Positions 42,101 through 50,600 of a stretch of DNA of 64,000 nt are shown here, piece after piece. Where the stretch lies: NCBI RefSeq assembly GCF_017948485.1, contig NZ_JAFFSX010000030.1, forward strand, positions 87,257-151,256. Direction: 5' to 3'. This stretch comes from Streptomyces sp. GESEQ-35. Lineage in GTDB: Bacteria; Actinomycetota; Actinomycetes; Streptomycetales; Streptomycetaceae. Position numbers and translations under genes: made by a program. The notes under the pieces were generated by a model, which saw only the letters and a list, made by a program, of their open reading frames with translations, had not been told where the DNA came from and searched no databases. Positions within the stretch are counted from its first letter, which is position 1; every line of letters starts with the position of its first letter.

Positions 42101-44424
42101 TGCTGCGGGTTGGGCGGTGTGTTCTGCGCTGGCGTGTTGGGCTGCGCGCCCGGCTGCTGCGGAGTGTTGGGGGTGTGAGGGGTGTTGGGGGTGCTGCCCG
42201 CCGGCTGGTGGGGCGGCCTGCTCGGGGTGGGGCCGGTGCCCGGCTGGTTCTGGGTGCCCGGTGTGCCGGGGGTGCTCGTGCTGGTGGCAGCGCCGGGCTG
42301 GGTTGAAGAGTTCGGGGTGTTGCTGCTCGGTGTCGAGGTGCGCTCCGGACCGGCGCCGGACGATGGAGAGGGCGTCGTCGTCGGTGTGCTCGTGGACGGC
42401 GATGCGGTCCTGGAGGGCGTCGACTGGGCCGGGTTCTGGCTCGGGCTGGACGTACTCGGGTTCTGGCCCGGGGTGTGGGTACGCGTGCCGCCGGTCGGGT
42501 CCGGCGTGTTGCGGGTCGGGGTGCTGTCGCCCGGCCTCGTACCGGGGTTATTGCGGGACGAAGTGCCATCGCTCGGGGTCGTACCCGGCGTCGTACCCGG
42601 AGTCCGCTGCGTCGGTGTTCGGCCGTCCGGCGCACCAGGCGTACGGCCGTCGGGCGCACCAGGCGTACGGCCATCCGGTGTGCCAGGGGTACGACCGACC
42701 GGCGTGCCCGGCGTACGACCGTCCGCCGTACCGTGAGCACGACCGTCCGGCGTCGGCGCCGGAGTGCTCCGGGGCGTCGTCGCAGACGTGGGGCTCGGCG
42801 TGGAGGCAGGTCCGGTTCCCGTGGGGGAGGGCGTACCGGCGGAAGGGTTCCTCGCCGCGCCCGAGTTGGAGGTCGGGCCGGTCGGGCTCGTGGCGGAGGG
42901 CGTGCTGCCGGGCGTACTCCCGGTGTGGTGCGAGCCCGCCGCACCGCCCGCGGTCGACGGCGCCACGGGCGACGTCGGAATGGCCGAACCGCCATCCGCG
43001 CGGCCCCCGGTAGCCGCGGGGGAGGGGTCGCTCGTCGTCGGCGTGGGAGCCGCGTTGGACTGGGTGGGGACGCTGGCGGCCAGGCTGTCGATCGAGGTGC
43101 CGATCGCGCCGCTTCCCGGCGAGGACGACGTAGCGCCGGATGACGTGGGCGTGGGCGCGGACTGGGCCGTCGGTGAGGAGAGGCCGGAGACGGAAGAGCC
43201 GCCGTTGGTGCCTGATGGGCCGGACGTGCTTGGACTGCCGGAGGAACCATTGGCGTCCGGAGTACCGGGCGAGGGGTCGTCGAAGTCCGAGAGGGACGGC
43301 CCTGACAGTGACGGCGTCGGCCTCGAGTACGGCGTGTCCGAGGAAGACGAATCTTGCCCGGAACCGGGACCGGAACCGGAACCGGAACCCGAGTCGGAGT
43401 TGGGGCCGACACCCACATCAGGTGTGCCGATGCCTGCGCCGCCGGAGTCGGCGGAAATCCCGCCGCCGATGTTCGCACCCGGACCGGTGCCGGTGCTCGT
43501 ACGCGTGGAGGTGGAGGAGTCCGATGACGACGAGCCGGAGTCCGAGGAGGAGTTGGAACTCCGCGAGTCGGAGTCGCCGCCGTCACGGCTCCCGCTCTCA
43601 CTGTCTCCGCCGTCACGGCTTCCGCTGCCACCGTCTCCGCCGTCGCTGCCCGACGGCCCCGACGACCCGTCGTACCCGTCGATGCGGCTGTCGATCGCGT
43701 GGTGGGCGCGGTCGCCCGCCTTCTTGCCGAGGCCGTCCCGCACCCCCTCGGCCAGGGTCTGCGGGGTCTGCTTGATGGCCTCCCAGCCGCCCTTGGCACC
43801 GGCCTTGGCGGTCTCCGAGAGGTCGTAGCCCTGCTGGGCGCCGAAGCCGACGTTCATCGTCTGCCGGACGAGGTCGGTGATGATCGCCTCGATCGCCGAG
43901 ACCGCGGGCTCCTTCATCGCCTCCACGATCGCTTCCATCAAGGCCTGTTTGAGCTCGTCGAGGAGGCGGCGCACGATCAGGCGGGCGGCCTGGGTGGCGC
44001 CCATTCCCGCGACCGAGGACAGACCGAAGGTGAAGGGTGCGGCGGCCGCGGCGGCGGCGATTTGGATGGCGAGGGCGATCAGTTGGGCGATCACCGCCCA
44101 TTTGGCGAACTCGACGAGGTACGCGCAGGCCTCCATCACATTCGCGATGATGTGGGCGGCCTGGGCGGCGTTCGCGAGGTAGCCGTCGGAGCCGCCTCCG
44201 CCGTCGAACTTGGCGTACGTCTTGCTGAACGCGTCGATCGACTCGCCGGCGTTGTGGGCGGTCACCGTGCGGGCGCTGGTGTTCGCCGAAGTGTGCAGCC
44301 CGGTGACGTCGTCGCCGAACTTCCGCCACAGGGCGGCCGAGTCTCTGAGCTTGTCCTCGTCTGCCGTCGGCCAGTTGTAGCCGAGCATCTGGAGAACCCA
44401 TTCGAGCTCGTCCGGCAGCATCAT
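39157..44424 (-). CDS. CpnT-type polymorphic toxin: WXG-like N-terminus, papain-fold deamidase and PD-(D/E)xK nuclease-like domains
   Basis: About 1755 residues from ATG 44424 (ATG 44421 and GTG 44430 are alternatives). The N-terminus (LPDELEWVLQMLGYNWPTAD) is the conserved start of CpnT-like T7SS toxins, with a hydrophobic helix region at about 110-165. Residues ~250-820 are Ser/Thr/Pro/Gly-rich linker. Residues ~870-1020 match the toxin glutamine deamidase (papain-like) fold: NNCADC (Cys896/Cys899), GGHAFNVV (His989) and WIDTQSGE (Asp1004). Another acidic disordered linker follows. The C-terminus (~1530-1755) has FDQVW (Asp1578), VVVECKG (Glu1596-x-Lys1598) and QGTREYF, fitting a restriction-endonuclease-fold toxin. 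Immunity genes follow directly. Confidence 0.85.
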   Translation of the reverse strand: MMLPDELEWVLQMLGYNWPTADEDKLRDSAALWRKFGDDVTGLHTSANTSARTVTAHNAGESIDAFSKTYAKFDGGGGSDGYLANAAQAAHIIANVMEACAYLVEFAKWAVIAQLIALAIQIAAAAAAAPFTFGLSSVAGMGATQAARLIVRRLLDELKQALMEAIVEAMKEPAVSAIEAIITDLVRQTMNVGFGAQQGYDLSETAKAGAKGGWEAIKQTPQTLAEGVRDGLGKKAGDRAHHAIDSRIDGYDGSSGPSGSDGGDGGSGSRDGGDSESGSRDGGDSDSRSSNSSSDSGSSSSDSSTSTRTSTGTGPGANIGGGISADSGGAGIGTPDVGVGPNSDSGSGSGSGPGSGQDSSSSDTPYSRPTPSLSGPSLSDFDDPSPGTPDANGSSGSPSTSGPSGTNGGSSVSGLSSPTAQSAPTPTSSGATSSSPGSGAIGTSIDSLAASVPTQSNAAPTPTTSDPSPAATGGRADGGSAIPTSPVAPSTAGGAAGSHHTGSTPGSTPSATSPTGPTSNSGAARNPSAGTPSPTGTGPASTPSPTSATTPRSTPAPTPDGRAHGTADGRTPGTPVGRTPGTPDGRTPGAPDGRTPGAPDGRTPTQRTPGTTPGTTPSDGTSSRNNPGTRPGDSTPTRNTPDPTGGTRTHTPGQNPSTSSPSQNPAQSTPSRTASPSTSTPTTTPSPSSGAGPERTSTPSSNTPNSSTQPGAATSTSTPGTPGTQNQPGTGPTPSRPPHQPAGSTPNTPHTPNTPQQPGAQPNTPAQNTPPNPQHQQQQQVTAVPIHTVITTPGASTPPSHATPDTPQAPGSPQTNSGTPENQQHPEQDSLEDIRADLDHYPGGLSEPDPDDQQALADAVPHNEDGTPERFPDPFGPWSQLQNDGGNEVPGRSNNCADCSRSFLETWYGNPQVSAPRTLDSDEHGNPDPWSPEDNANENQIRWTGAAHTYAGPGNDPDTANNIASVLQQSGPGSAAIVQVDWPNNGGGHAFNVVNHNGNIVWIDTQSGEVSTQPLHIDNAEHVWHIPLDADRNPIDLTQPDAADSEGQNDQSQPEASENNGQPPQNGVSPDTPEQGDNTDTGTISPESAAPSPPDAANNADPAQPSTADPSMSPDPDTPDGQGPSQDTPETRDSDADQQQPDGATHPDEQGRTPDKESEQPTATAESPTRPDSPSEHGQPPSHTTPVDTDNGTPDKDATPTRTATDPPNDPTTNRDTAQQTTTPSDPRTSIPHQQSTDPRATDPRTADPRTTDPRTSDPRTSDPHRDTGTQRKPETSDRPDGQRPDRTRPDHVDDNPRLETPDKDRSETQSPADDRRNRPSDMTKDSAVPIRESLPDGKNADASRHINESTAGKKHLYGEVAPETSANTGKPETSQRPEGPAQPTGDPINDPRTDDEWIDHMVHLANTDPDFFDEYYRESDGHRHSREAKYKGHYLPILRATGDPQSPWMPASRVPQAPAPTYVDPNAEPVGRTHGSPSQDTLDKLDERAGSRADAIEADRVPHAKRETAKQALKNDDTPENRAAFKEADDEHRPFHAKRGKESETYGDEVAEFHAIPNAFAGAVRIDNRGEGNNRFDQVWDAPPNETEFDYVVVECKGSLTAGEGDRQGLPLDTDDPDRPEPGEDGYDEQQTTGDENQEAESDADSANPAVPQVAQGTREYFKTIMHEMRKRGLQGLNEAAAETDPVKAEAIRKAAQDELDLARNLRTALKAGRVKYVLVKGNSNETTRSHEGYLMKEYDIRPRKDEDDQDSTS

Positions 44425-44652
44425 CGACACAGCAGAAAGCACCCCCGTCAGACAACACGGCCGTACAACTCCCTCACTCATCAAGGGAAAACACATAGCT
44501 GTACAGCCGTGCGCACAGCTTACGGACTCACCCGCAGGCAACTTCAGAGGGTTGCTGTCACAAATCTGTTGCAGGTCACCGCTGTTGCCCGGAGCGGCAG
44601 CTCACGGCACGGCTGCCGGAGCGGTTGCCGATGCGGTTGCCGATGTGATGCG

Positions 44653-45306
44653 TCAGGGCGTGCGGCCCCGGGTGCGCTGCCGGTGTCCCTTCACGTCGGG
44701 GCGGCCGAGGTGGCCCGCCGCGCGCTCGGACTCGCCGAGCCAGATGTCCGGGACGTGACTCTGGACCGCCGTAACCACCTGCTGCTGGTAGGGGGCAGGG
44801 AAGGGGAGGCGGTAGCGCAGGCGGGGAAGACCGGGGTGCAGCGGCTCCTCGTCGCGGACCAGGGTCCACAGGACCGGGTCGTCACGGTCGATGGGGCCGG
44901 TGGGGAACAGCTCCAGGGAGTAGACCTTCTGGCTGCGGCCGAGCATGCTCCAGTAGAGGCCGACTCCGGCGAGCGTCTGCCAAGGGATGACGTTCTGAAG
45001 ATTTCCGTTTGCGACCCACAGGCCGGTGTGGTCGACGAGAAGCCTGGTGCGGCGGTTCGCCCAGTTGGCGATGAACAGGAACACGCCGAGAACACCGAGT
45101 GCCAACATGAATACGAGGCCCGCGTACGCCGCGACGCCGGACTCACCTTTCTCGTTCCCGGTGGCAATCACGACAGCGCCGAAGACGCCGACGGCGCCCA
45201 TCGCGATGAGGAGGACTGAACAGGGGAGCCCCACCGTGGCGCTGCGACGGCCGGTACGTATGACCATGGCATCCGGCGCGGGGGAAGGTGTGTGCGATGG
45301 CAACAT
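44653..45306 (-). CDS. Two-TM protein with PH-like cytosolic domain
   Basis: A 217-residue protein from ATG 45306 (in-frame ATG 45267 is possible). Two membrane helices at about 28-48 and 60-80 are followed by a domain starting RTRLLVDHTGLWVANGN that resembles bacterial PH-type domains. A C-terminal basic tail follows. Its layout recalls the two-TM module proteins at 19210 and 30589, but no AGDP segment is seen. It lies between the toxin and another membrane protein, all on the minus strand. Confidence 0.55.
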   Translation of the reverse strand: MLPSHTPSPAPDAMVIRTGRRSATVGLPCSVLLIAMGAVGVFGAVVIATGNEKGESGVAAYAGLVFMLALGVLGVFLFIANWANRRTRLLVDHTGLWVANGNLQNVIPWQTLAGVGLYWSMLGRSQKVYSLELFPTGPIDRDDPVLWTLVRDEEPLHPGLPRLRYRLPFPAPYQQQVVTAVQSHVPDIWLGESERAAGHLGRPDVKGHRQRTRGRTP

Positions 45307-45367
45307 GGTGCGTGAGCCTAGCGAATTGGGCGCAGGCCACTCTCTGGCCTCAGCTGGTCGCCACCGT

Positions 45368-46024
45368 TCAGACGAAGTAGCTCACCAGGAACGACACCCC
45401 GGCCCCCACGATCCCCACCCCGATCATCCCGATCACGGCCGACCGCGTCACTCCCCGCCCCGCCGCCTCCCACGCCGCGTCGAACGAGATACGGCTCTGC
45501 CCGAACGGCGCGAATCCGGTGAGGAGACAGAAGGCGCCGAGGCCCGTGAGGACCCAGCCGCCGAAGAAGGCGCCGAACCAGCGCCAGGCCCGGTCCAGGC
45601 CGCTCTGGACGTAGTCGGCATCCGTGGCGGTGTCCGACGTGGGCGGGTCCGTCTGCTGGACCGACAGTTCGGTGCCCTGCGCATAGCGTTGCCTGACCTG
45701 CACCGCGGCGTTGGCGTCCGTGCTCTTGCCGTCATCGGAGGCGAAGGCGCCCTCGCAGCGGACGGGGCGGCGGTTCTTGCGGCTGCTGCGGGAGGCGTTG
45801 TTCGGGTAACTCACATCGCAACGGTCCACGGTGAGGGTGCCGTGCGTCCCTGCCCAACCCGCCGCGTACGCCCCCTCGTACGCGCCGAATCCGCTCAGGG
45901 CGAGACCCGCGAGAAGGAAGACCAGCCCGCCCGCGCGCCCGAGGCGGCCGAAGGCCCGTTCGACGAGGCCGACGAGGGAACGGTCGGTTCCGGTGCCTTT
46001 TCCTGTGCCTTGCGTGCGAGCCAT
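45368..46024 (-). CDS. Membrane protein with extracytoplasmic Cys domain
   Basis: A 218-residue protein from ATG 46024, with GAGGAGAAGGA about 10 bases upstream. It has a helix at ~30-52, an external domain of ~90 residues with a cysteine pair (VDRCDVSYPN ... VRCEGAF), a helix at ~140-165 and a third at the C-terminus. This is the same plan as the 179-residue protein of module A at 18674, and short segments match (SRK, GxF, GTEL/GTEF). The role is unknown; the recurrence in one island suggests a T7SS accessory or immunity function. Confidence 0.6.
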   Translation of the reverse strand: MARTQGTGKGTGTDRSLVGLVERAFGRLGRAGGLVFLLAGLALSGFGAYEGAYAAGWAGTHGTLTVDRCDVSYPNNASRSSRKNRRPVRCEGAFASDDGKSTDANAAVQVRQRYAQGTELSVQQTDPPTSDTATDADYVQSGLDRAWRWFGAFFGGWVLTGLGAFCLLTGFAPFGQSRISFDAAWEAAGRGVTRSAVIGMIGVGIVGAGVSFLVSYFV

Positions 46025-46131
46025 GACAACGCGGTCCTTCTCCTCATCGGCAGTGGGGGTCAGCATGGCAGCTGTGCGTGACAGGAGATACTGCGGGTGG
46101 CGAGAGGTAACGAACAGCGAGGAGACGCGAG

Positions 46132-46560
46132 ATGGCCAGGCAACCCGAGAACTCACCTAACCCGCAGGGCTCTTCCCAGGACCGCGGTGTGCTGGACGAG
46201 GCACTCGAACCGGAGCAGATCCGTTCCCTGAACTCCGCCCTGCGCAAGCTGTCCGAGACCGACAGCGCCGGCAAGGACATGCAGGAGGCGGCGAAGAAGC
46301 TGCTCTCCGGCCGCCTTGCCCTGCGCGACGCCCTGGACGACCCGGCAGTGGCACGCGCCCTGGGTGGAGGCATGGAGTCTCTGCGGGGCAAGTGGGAGGC
46401 GCTGTCCGAGGAGGAGCGCGACCGGATCAGGCACGGGGAGACGCCTGGGAGCGGTGGCTCCTCCTCGGGGTCGTCCGAGCCGGGGAGCTCGGAGGGGCAG
46501 GGCTCGCAGACGGCGAAGAAGAACCAAGGACGCCACAGCGGCGGGTTCTCGCTGTACTGA
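46132..46560 (+). CDS. Small helical protein with LSGRxxLR motif (second copy)
   Basis: A 142-residue protein starting at ATG 46132, after a GAGGAG ribosome site. A charged helical core contains EAAKKLLSGRLALRDALDDP, then EALSEEERDRIRHG, a Gly/Ser linker and the end NQGRHSGGFSLY. It is a distant paralogue of the protein at 31760-32161 (LSGRVGLREAV, RHSGHDWKL). There is no membrane segment. The only plus-strand gene in this part, facing the BldB-like gene. Confidence 0.6.
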   Translation: MARQPENSPNPQGSSQDRGVLDEALEPEQIRSLNSALRKLSETDSAGKDMQEAAKKLLSGRLALRDALDDPAVARALGGGMESLRGKWEALSEEERDRIRHGETPGSGGSSSGSSEPGSSEGQGSQTAKKNQGRHSGGFSLY

Positions 46561-46585
46561 CCTCGATCGACCTCGAGCGACGGTA

Positions 46586-46903
46586 CTAGTCGGCGGTCAC
46601 GCCACCGTTGTGCGGCGCGGGTTCCAGGTCGAACTCCCCGTCCCGCGCGCCGAGTACGAACGCCCGCCACTCCGCTTCGGTGTACCGCAGCACGGTGTCG
46701 GGATCGAGGGACGAGCGCATGGCCACCGCGCCCTGAGGCAAGTACGCGATCTCGACTCGCTCCTCGTGCGACTCGGTACCGGGCGCGGAGTGCCACTCGA
46801 CCCCGGAGATGTCGAGGGCGTACAGCTCGTCCCGCTCCCGTTCCTTGCGCGCCTTGGTGTCCTCGACCTGGGTCTCGACCTCGTGGTCCCGTGCCTCGGT
46901 CAT
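46586..46903 (-). CDS. bldB: BldB-like DUF397 developmental regulator
   Basis: A 105-residue protein from ATG 46903, with GGAAGAGG upstream. The N-terminal third is highly charged (QVEDTKARKERERDEL). The rest is a DUF397 domain: GVEWHSAPGTESHEE, VEIAYLPQGAVAMRSS, YTEAEWRAFVLGARDGEFD. BldB is a small DUF397 protein needed for aerial growth and antibiotic production, and in S. coelicolor its gene lies in this same neighbourhood of T7SS genes (from memory). The long charged N-terminus and lack of an adjacent HTH gene fit BldB better than a WhiJ-partner DUF397. The symbol is given on that basis, not by alignment. Confidence 0.65.
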   Translation of the reverse strand: MTEARDHEVETQVEDTKARKERERDELYALDISGVEWHSAPGTESHEERVEIAYLPQGAVAMRSSLDPDTVLRYTEAEWRAFVLGARDGEFDLEPAPHNGGVTAD

Positions 46904-47056
46904 GCTGCTGGGCCTCTTCCTGACGTGCGAACGAAGGGTGTGCCTCACCCTACTGGCGCGGGTGGTGCTCACGCTGCGGAAGCGGCAGGTCACTCACAGC
47001 CCGCGGAGTCAGGTCATTCACAGCCCACAGGCTCAGGTCACCCACAGCCCAAGGGC

Positions 47057-47464
47057 TCAGAGTTCTCCGTCCTGCCGACGACGCTCATGGTGCACGCCCT
47101 TCACCATCTCCACCTGGCCGTCGTACTTGGTCGTCAGGTCCCGCCAGGCGGCGTCCTCGTCGCCCTCGTTCCGCTCGTGCCGCACGCCCATCTCCGTGAA
47201 GGCCAGCCCGATCCCCGCGAGCCGTTCCGCCAGGCTGCCCATCGACTGGTACATGCCGTCGCGCAGGCCCTCGTAGACAACCCCGAACTTCTCGCCGATG
47301 TCGTCGTCGCCCCAGGGCGGAGTGGAACCGCTGCCGCCTTCGAGCGCGGTCAGGCCGGTCTGGAGGGCCTGCACCGCCTTGCCGAAGTCCTGGCCCACCG
47401 TGAACATGTTGAAGCCCTCGTCCTTGAGGACCTTGGGATCGGAGTCCATGAAGTCCGACGGCAC
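47057..47464 (-). CDS. WXG100/EspC-like small protein beside EccC
   Basis: A 135-residue protein from GTG 47464 (ATG 47449 is an alternative; the longer frame to 47566 crosses the eccC terminator). It is helical with a turn PPWGDDDIGEKFGVVYEG, which replaces a strict WXG, then ERLAGIGLAFTEMGVRHER and a charged end. Such proteins are common next to EccC and may be a structural or secreted Esx-like component. The gene stands alone behind the eccC terminator. Confidence 0.65.
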   Translation of the reverse strand: MPSDFMDSDPKVLKDEGFNMFTVGQDFGKAVQALQTGLTALEGGSGSTPPWGDDDIGEKFGVVYEGLRDGMYQSMGSLAERLAGIGLAFTEMGVRHERNEGDEDAAWRDLTTKYDGQVEMVKGVHHERRRQDGEL

Positions 47465-47550
47465 AACTGCCCCCCGTGGCTCGCCTGTTCTGTCGCAACG
47501 CCAGCTTAACGGTGGCGCCCGTGCGAGCCCCACCCCGGACGCGCAACGGA

Positions 47551-47582
47551 GAGGGGCGGCACCCACCCGGGTGCCGCCCCTC
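47551..47582. terminator. Terminator after eccC
   Basis: A perfect 14-bp inverted repeat (47551-47564 and 47569-47582) with a 4-base loop lies 20 bases past the eccC stop on the minus strand. Confidence 0.85.
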
Positions 47583-47602
47583 GGCGCTCAGCTCCGCAGA
47601 GA

Positions 47603-50600
47603 TCAGTGACGGGCCGCCATCCACCCCGTCTGGATCAACTGCCCACCCCGTCGCCGGGTGTGGAAGTGCCCACGTCCGGGCGGCAGTTGCGACGCGGTGA
47701 TGTTGCCCAGCAGCGCGCCCTCGATCCGGTCGCCGGAGAGCACGATGCCCTGGGCGCCGAGCTCGCGCAGACGCTGCATCACCGGCTCGTACAGCGACCG
47801 GCTGGCACCGCCCGAGGAACGCGCGATGATGACGCGCAGCCCGACGTCACGGGCGAAGGGCAGGTACTCGAGAAGCGGGGCCAGCGGGTTCACGCCCGTC
47901 GCCACCAGGTCGTAGTCGTCGACGATGACGAACGCGTCCGGGCTGCTGTACCAGCTGCGGTTGCGCAGCTGTTCCGGCGTGACGTCCGGGCCCGGCATCC
48001 GGCGGCCCAGCGAACCGGCCAGGCCCTCCAGCGTCTCCGCCAGAGCGGGCGCCGACGCGCAGTACCGCGACAGGTGCGACTCGGGCACACCCTCCAGGTG
48101 GGCGCGTCGGTAGTCACCCATGACGATCTTCGCCTGCTGCGGCGTGTAGCGCTCGGTGATCTGCTTGATGAGCAGCCTCAGCACCGCGGACTTACCGGAC
48201 TCGCTCTCACCGAACACGATGAAGTGCGGGTCCGTCTCGAAGTCGACGAAGACCGGCGCGAGAGAGGACTCGTCGATGCCGATGGCGACACCGCGCTCCG
48301 GGTGCTCGAAGCCCTTGGGCAGCCGGTCCCATGGCAGCAGCGTCGGCAGCAGCCGCACGGACGGAGCGGGGCTGCCCTGCCAGTTCTCGTTGATGCCCCG
48401 GACGAGGATCCCCGTCGCCTCCGACAGGTCCTCCGTCTCCGAGGAGCCGTCGACCCGGGGCAGCGCGGTCATGAAGTGCAGCCGCTCCGTCGTCAGACCA
48501 CGGCCCGGCACGGTGGCGGGCACGTTCTGCGCGACCTTGCGGTCGATCTCCGACTCGGTCGGGTCACCGAGGCGCAGCTCGATGCGGTTCTGGAGCATGT
48601 CCTTGAGCGCGGGCCGCACTTCGGTGTAGCGGCTCGCGGTCAGGATCACGTGCACACCGAAGCCGAGGCCACGCGTGGCGATCTCGGTGACGGTGGACTC
48701 GAGCAGCTCGTAGTCCGTCTTGAAGGTGGCCCAGCCGTCGATGACGAGGAAGACGTCACCCCAGGGCTGGTCGGGCAGCTGGCCCGCGTTCCGGCGCTGA
48801 CGGTAGGTCTGGATCGAGTCGACGTTGTTCGCGCGGAAGTACTCCTCGCGTGCGTTGAGGATCCCCTCGACCTCGCTGACCGTACGGCGCACCTTCTCGG
48901 CGTCGAGCCGGTTGGCGACCCCGCCGACGTGTGCCAGGTCCTCCATCGAGATCAGACCGCCACCTCCGAAGTCCAGGCAGTAGAACTGCACTTCGGAGGG
49001 GGTGTGGGTGAGCGCGAACGACGAGATGAGCGTACGCAGCAGAGTCGACTTGCCGGACTGCGGACCGCCGATGAACAGACCGTGGCCCGCACCACCCGAG
49101 AAGTCCCGGTACAGCACGTCGCGCCGCTGCTCGAACGGCTTGTCGACCAGGCCGACGGGCACGTTGAGCCGCCCGAGTGCCGTGTACTCGGGCGCGGTGA
49201 GGCCGCGCTCCGGGGTGACGGCGAGCTGGGGGAGCAACTGCTCCAGCGAGGGCGCCTCTTCGAGCGGGGGCAGCCACACCTGGTGGGCGGGCGGCCCCTG
49301 GTTGACCATCCTGCCGACGAGGACGTCCAGCACCGTGTCCGCGAGCGCGTCGTCGACCCTGTCGTCGGCCTCCGGCTCGTCGATCACCGGCTGCGGAGGC
49401 AGCGCCACGTGCTGCGCGGAGAAGAGCGCGGGCCGCAGCTGGGTGGAGCGGTGCACTCGGGACGGGCCCTCGCCGTGGTACGGCCCCGACACGTACGCGG
49501 CCTTGAAGCGGACCATGGTGTCGGTGTCGTACCGCAGATAGCCGGAGCCGGGGATCGACGGCAGGTGGTAGGCGTCCGGCACACCGATCGCCGTACGGGA
49601 CTCGGCGGCGGAGAAGGTCCGCAGACCGATCCGGTACGACAGATAGGTGTCCAGGCCGCGCAGCTTGCCCTCCTCCAGGCGCTGCGACGCCAGCAACAGG
49701 TGGATACCCAGCGAACGGCCGATACGGCCGATCTGGATGAACATGTCGATGAAGTCGGGCTTGGCGGTGAGGAGTTCGGAGAACTCGTCGAGCACGATCA
49801 CCAGCGAGGCCATCGGCTCCAGCGCGGCGCCCGCGGCCCGGGCCTTCTCGTAGTCGTGCAGGTTCGCGTAGTTGCCGGCCGTGCGCAGCAGCTCCTGACG
49901 GCGCTGTGTCTCACCCATGATCGAGTCACGCATACGGTCGACCAGGGTGAGGTCGTCGGCGAGGTTGGTGATCACGGCCGCGGTGTGCGGCATGTCCGCC
50001 ATACCGGCGAAGGTCGCACCGCCCTTGAAGTCCGCGAGGATGAAGTTCAGCGTCTCCGAGGAGTGCGTCACCGCGAGACCGAGCACCAGCGTGCGCAGTA
50101 CCTCGGACTTGCCGGAGCCGGTCGCGCCGACGCACAGGCCGTGCGGGCCCATGCCCTCCTGCGAGGCTTCCTTGAGGTCCAGCATGACCGGCTCGCCGGC
50201 CTCGCCGACACCGATCGGCACACGCAGCCGCTCGTGCAGGGTGCGCGGACGCCAGGTGCGGGAGACGTCGACGGCACCCGCGTCGCCGATGCCCATGAGA
50301 TCGGTGAAGTCCAGGTTGGACAGAAGGGGTTCGCCCTCCTCCGCGGAGCCGACCCGGAAGGGGGCCAGCTGCCGGGCCAGCGACTCGGCCTGCGCCGCGC
50401 TCAGCACGTCGGCCTTGCCGGTGTACGCGGACTCGTGGCCGACGAACAGCCGCATCCGGTCCGGCTTGGCGTAGATCGTGAGGCCCGCACGCAGCTCGTC
50501 CTCCAGCTCGCCGGGGGCGATCTCGAGGAAGGTGACGCCCTGGAGGCCTTCGGCGCTGGCGAGTTCGGAGTCCGGTGGCACGGTGCCGCCGTCGAGCACC

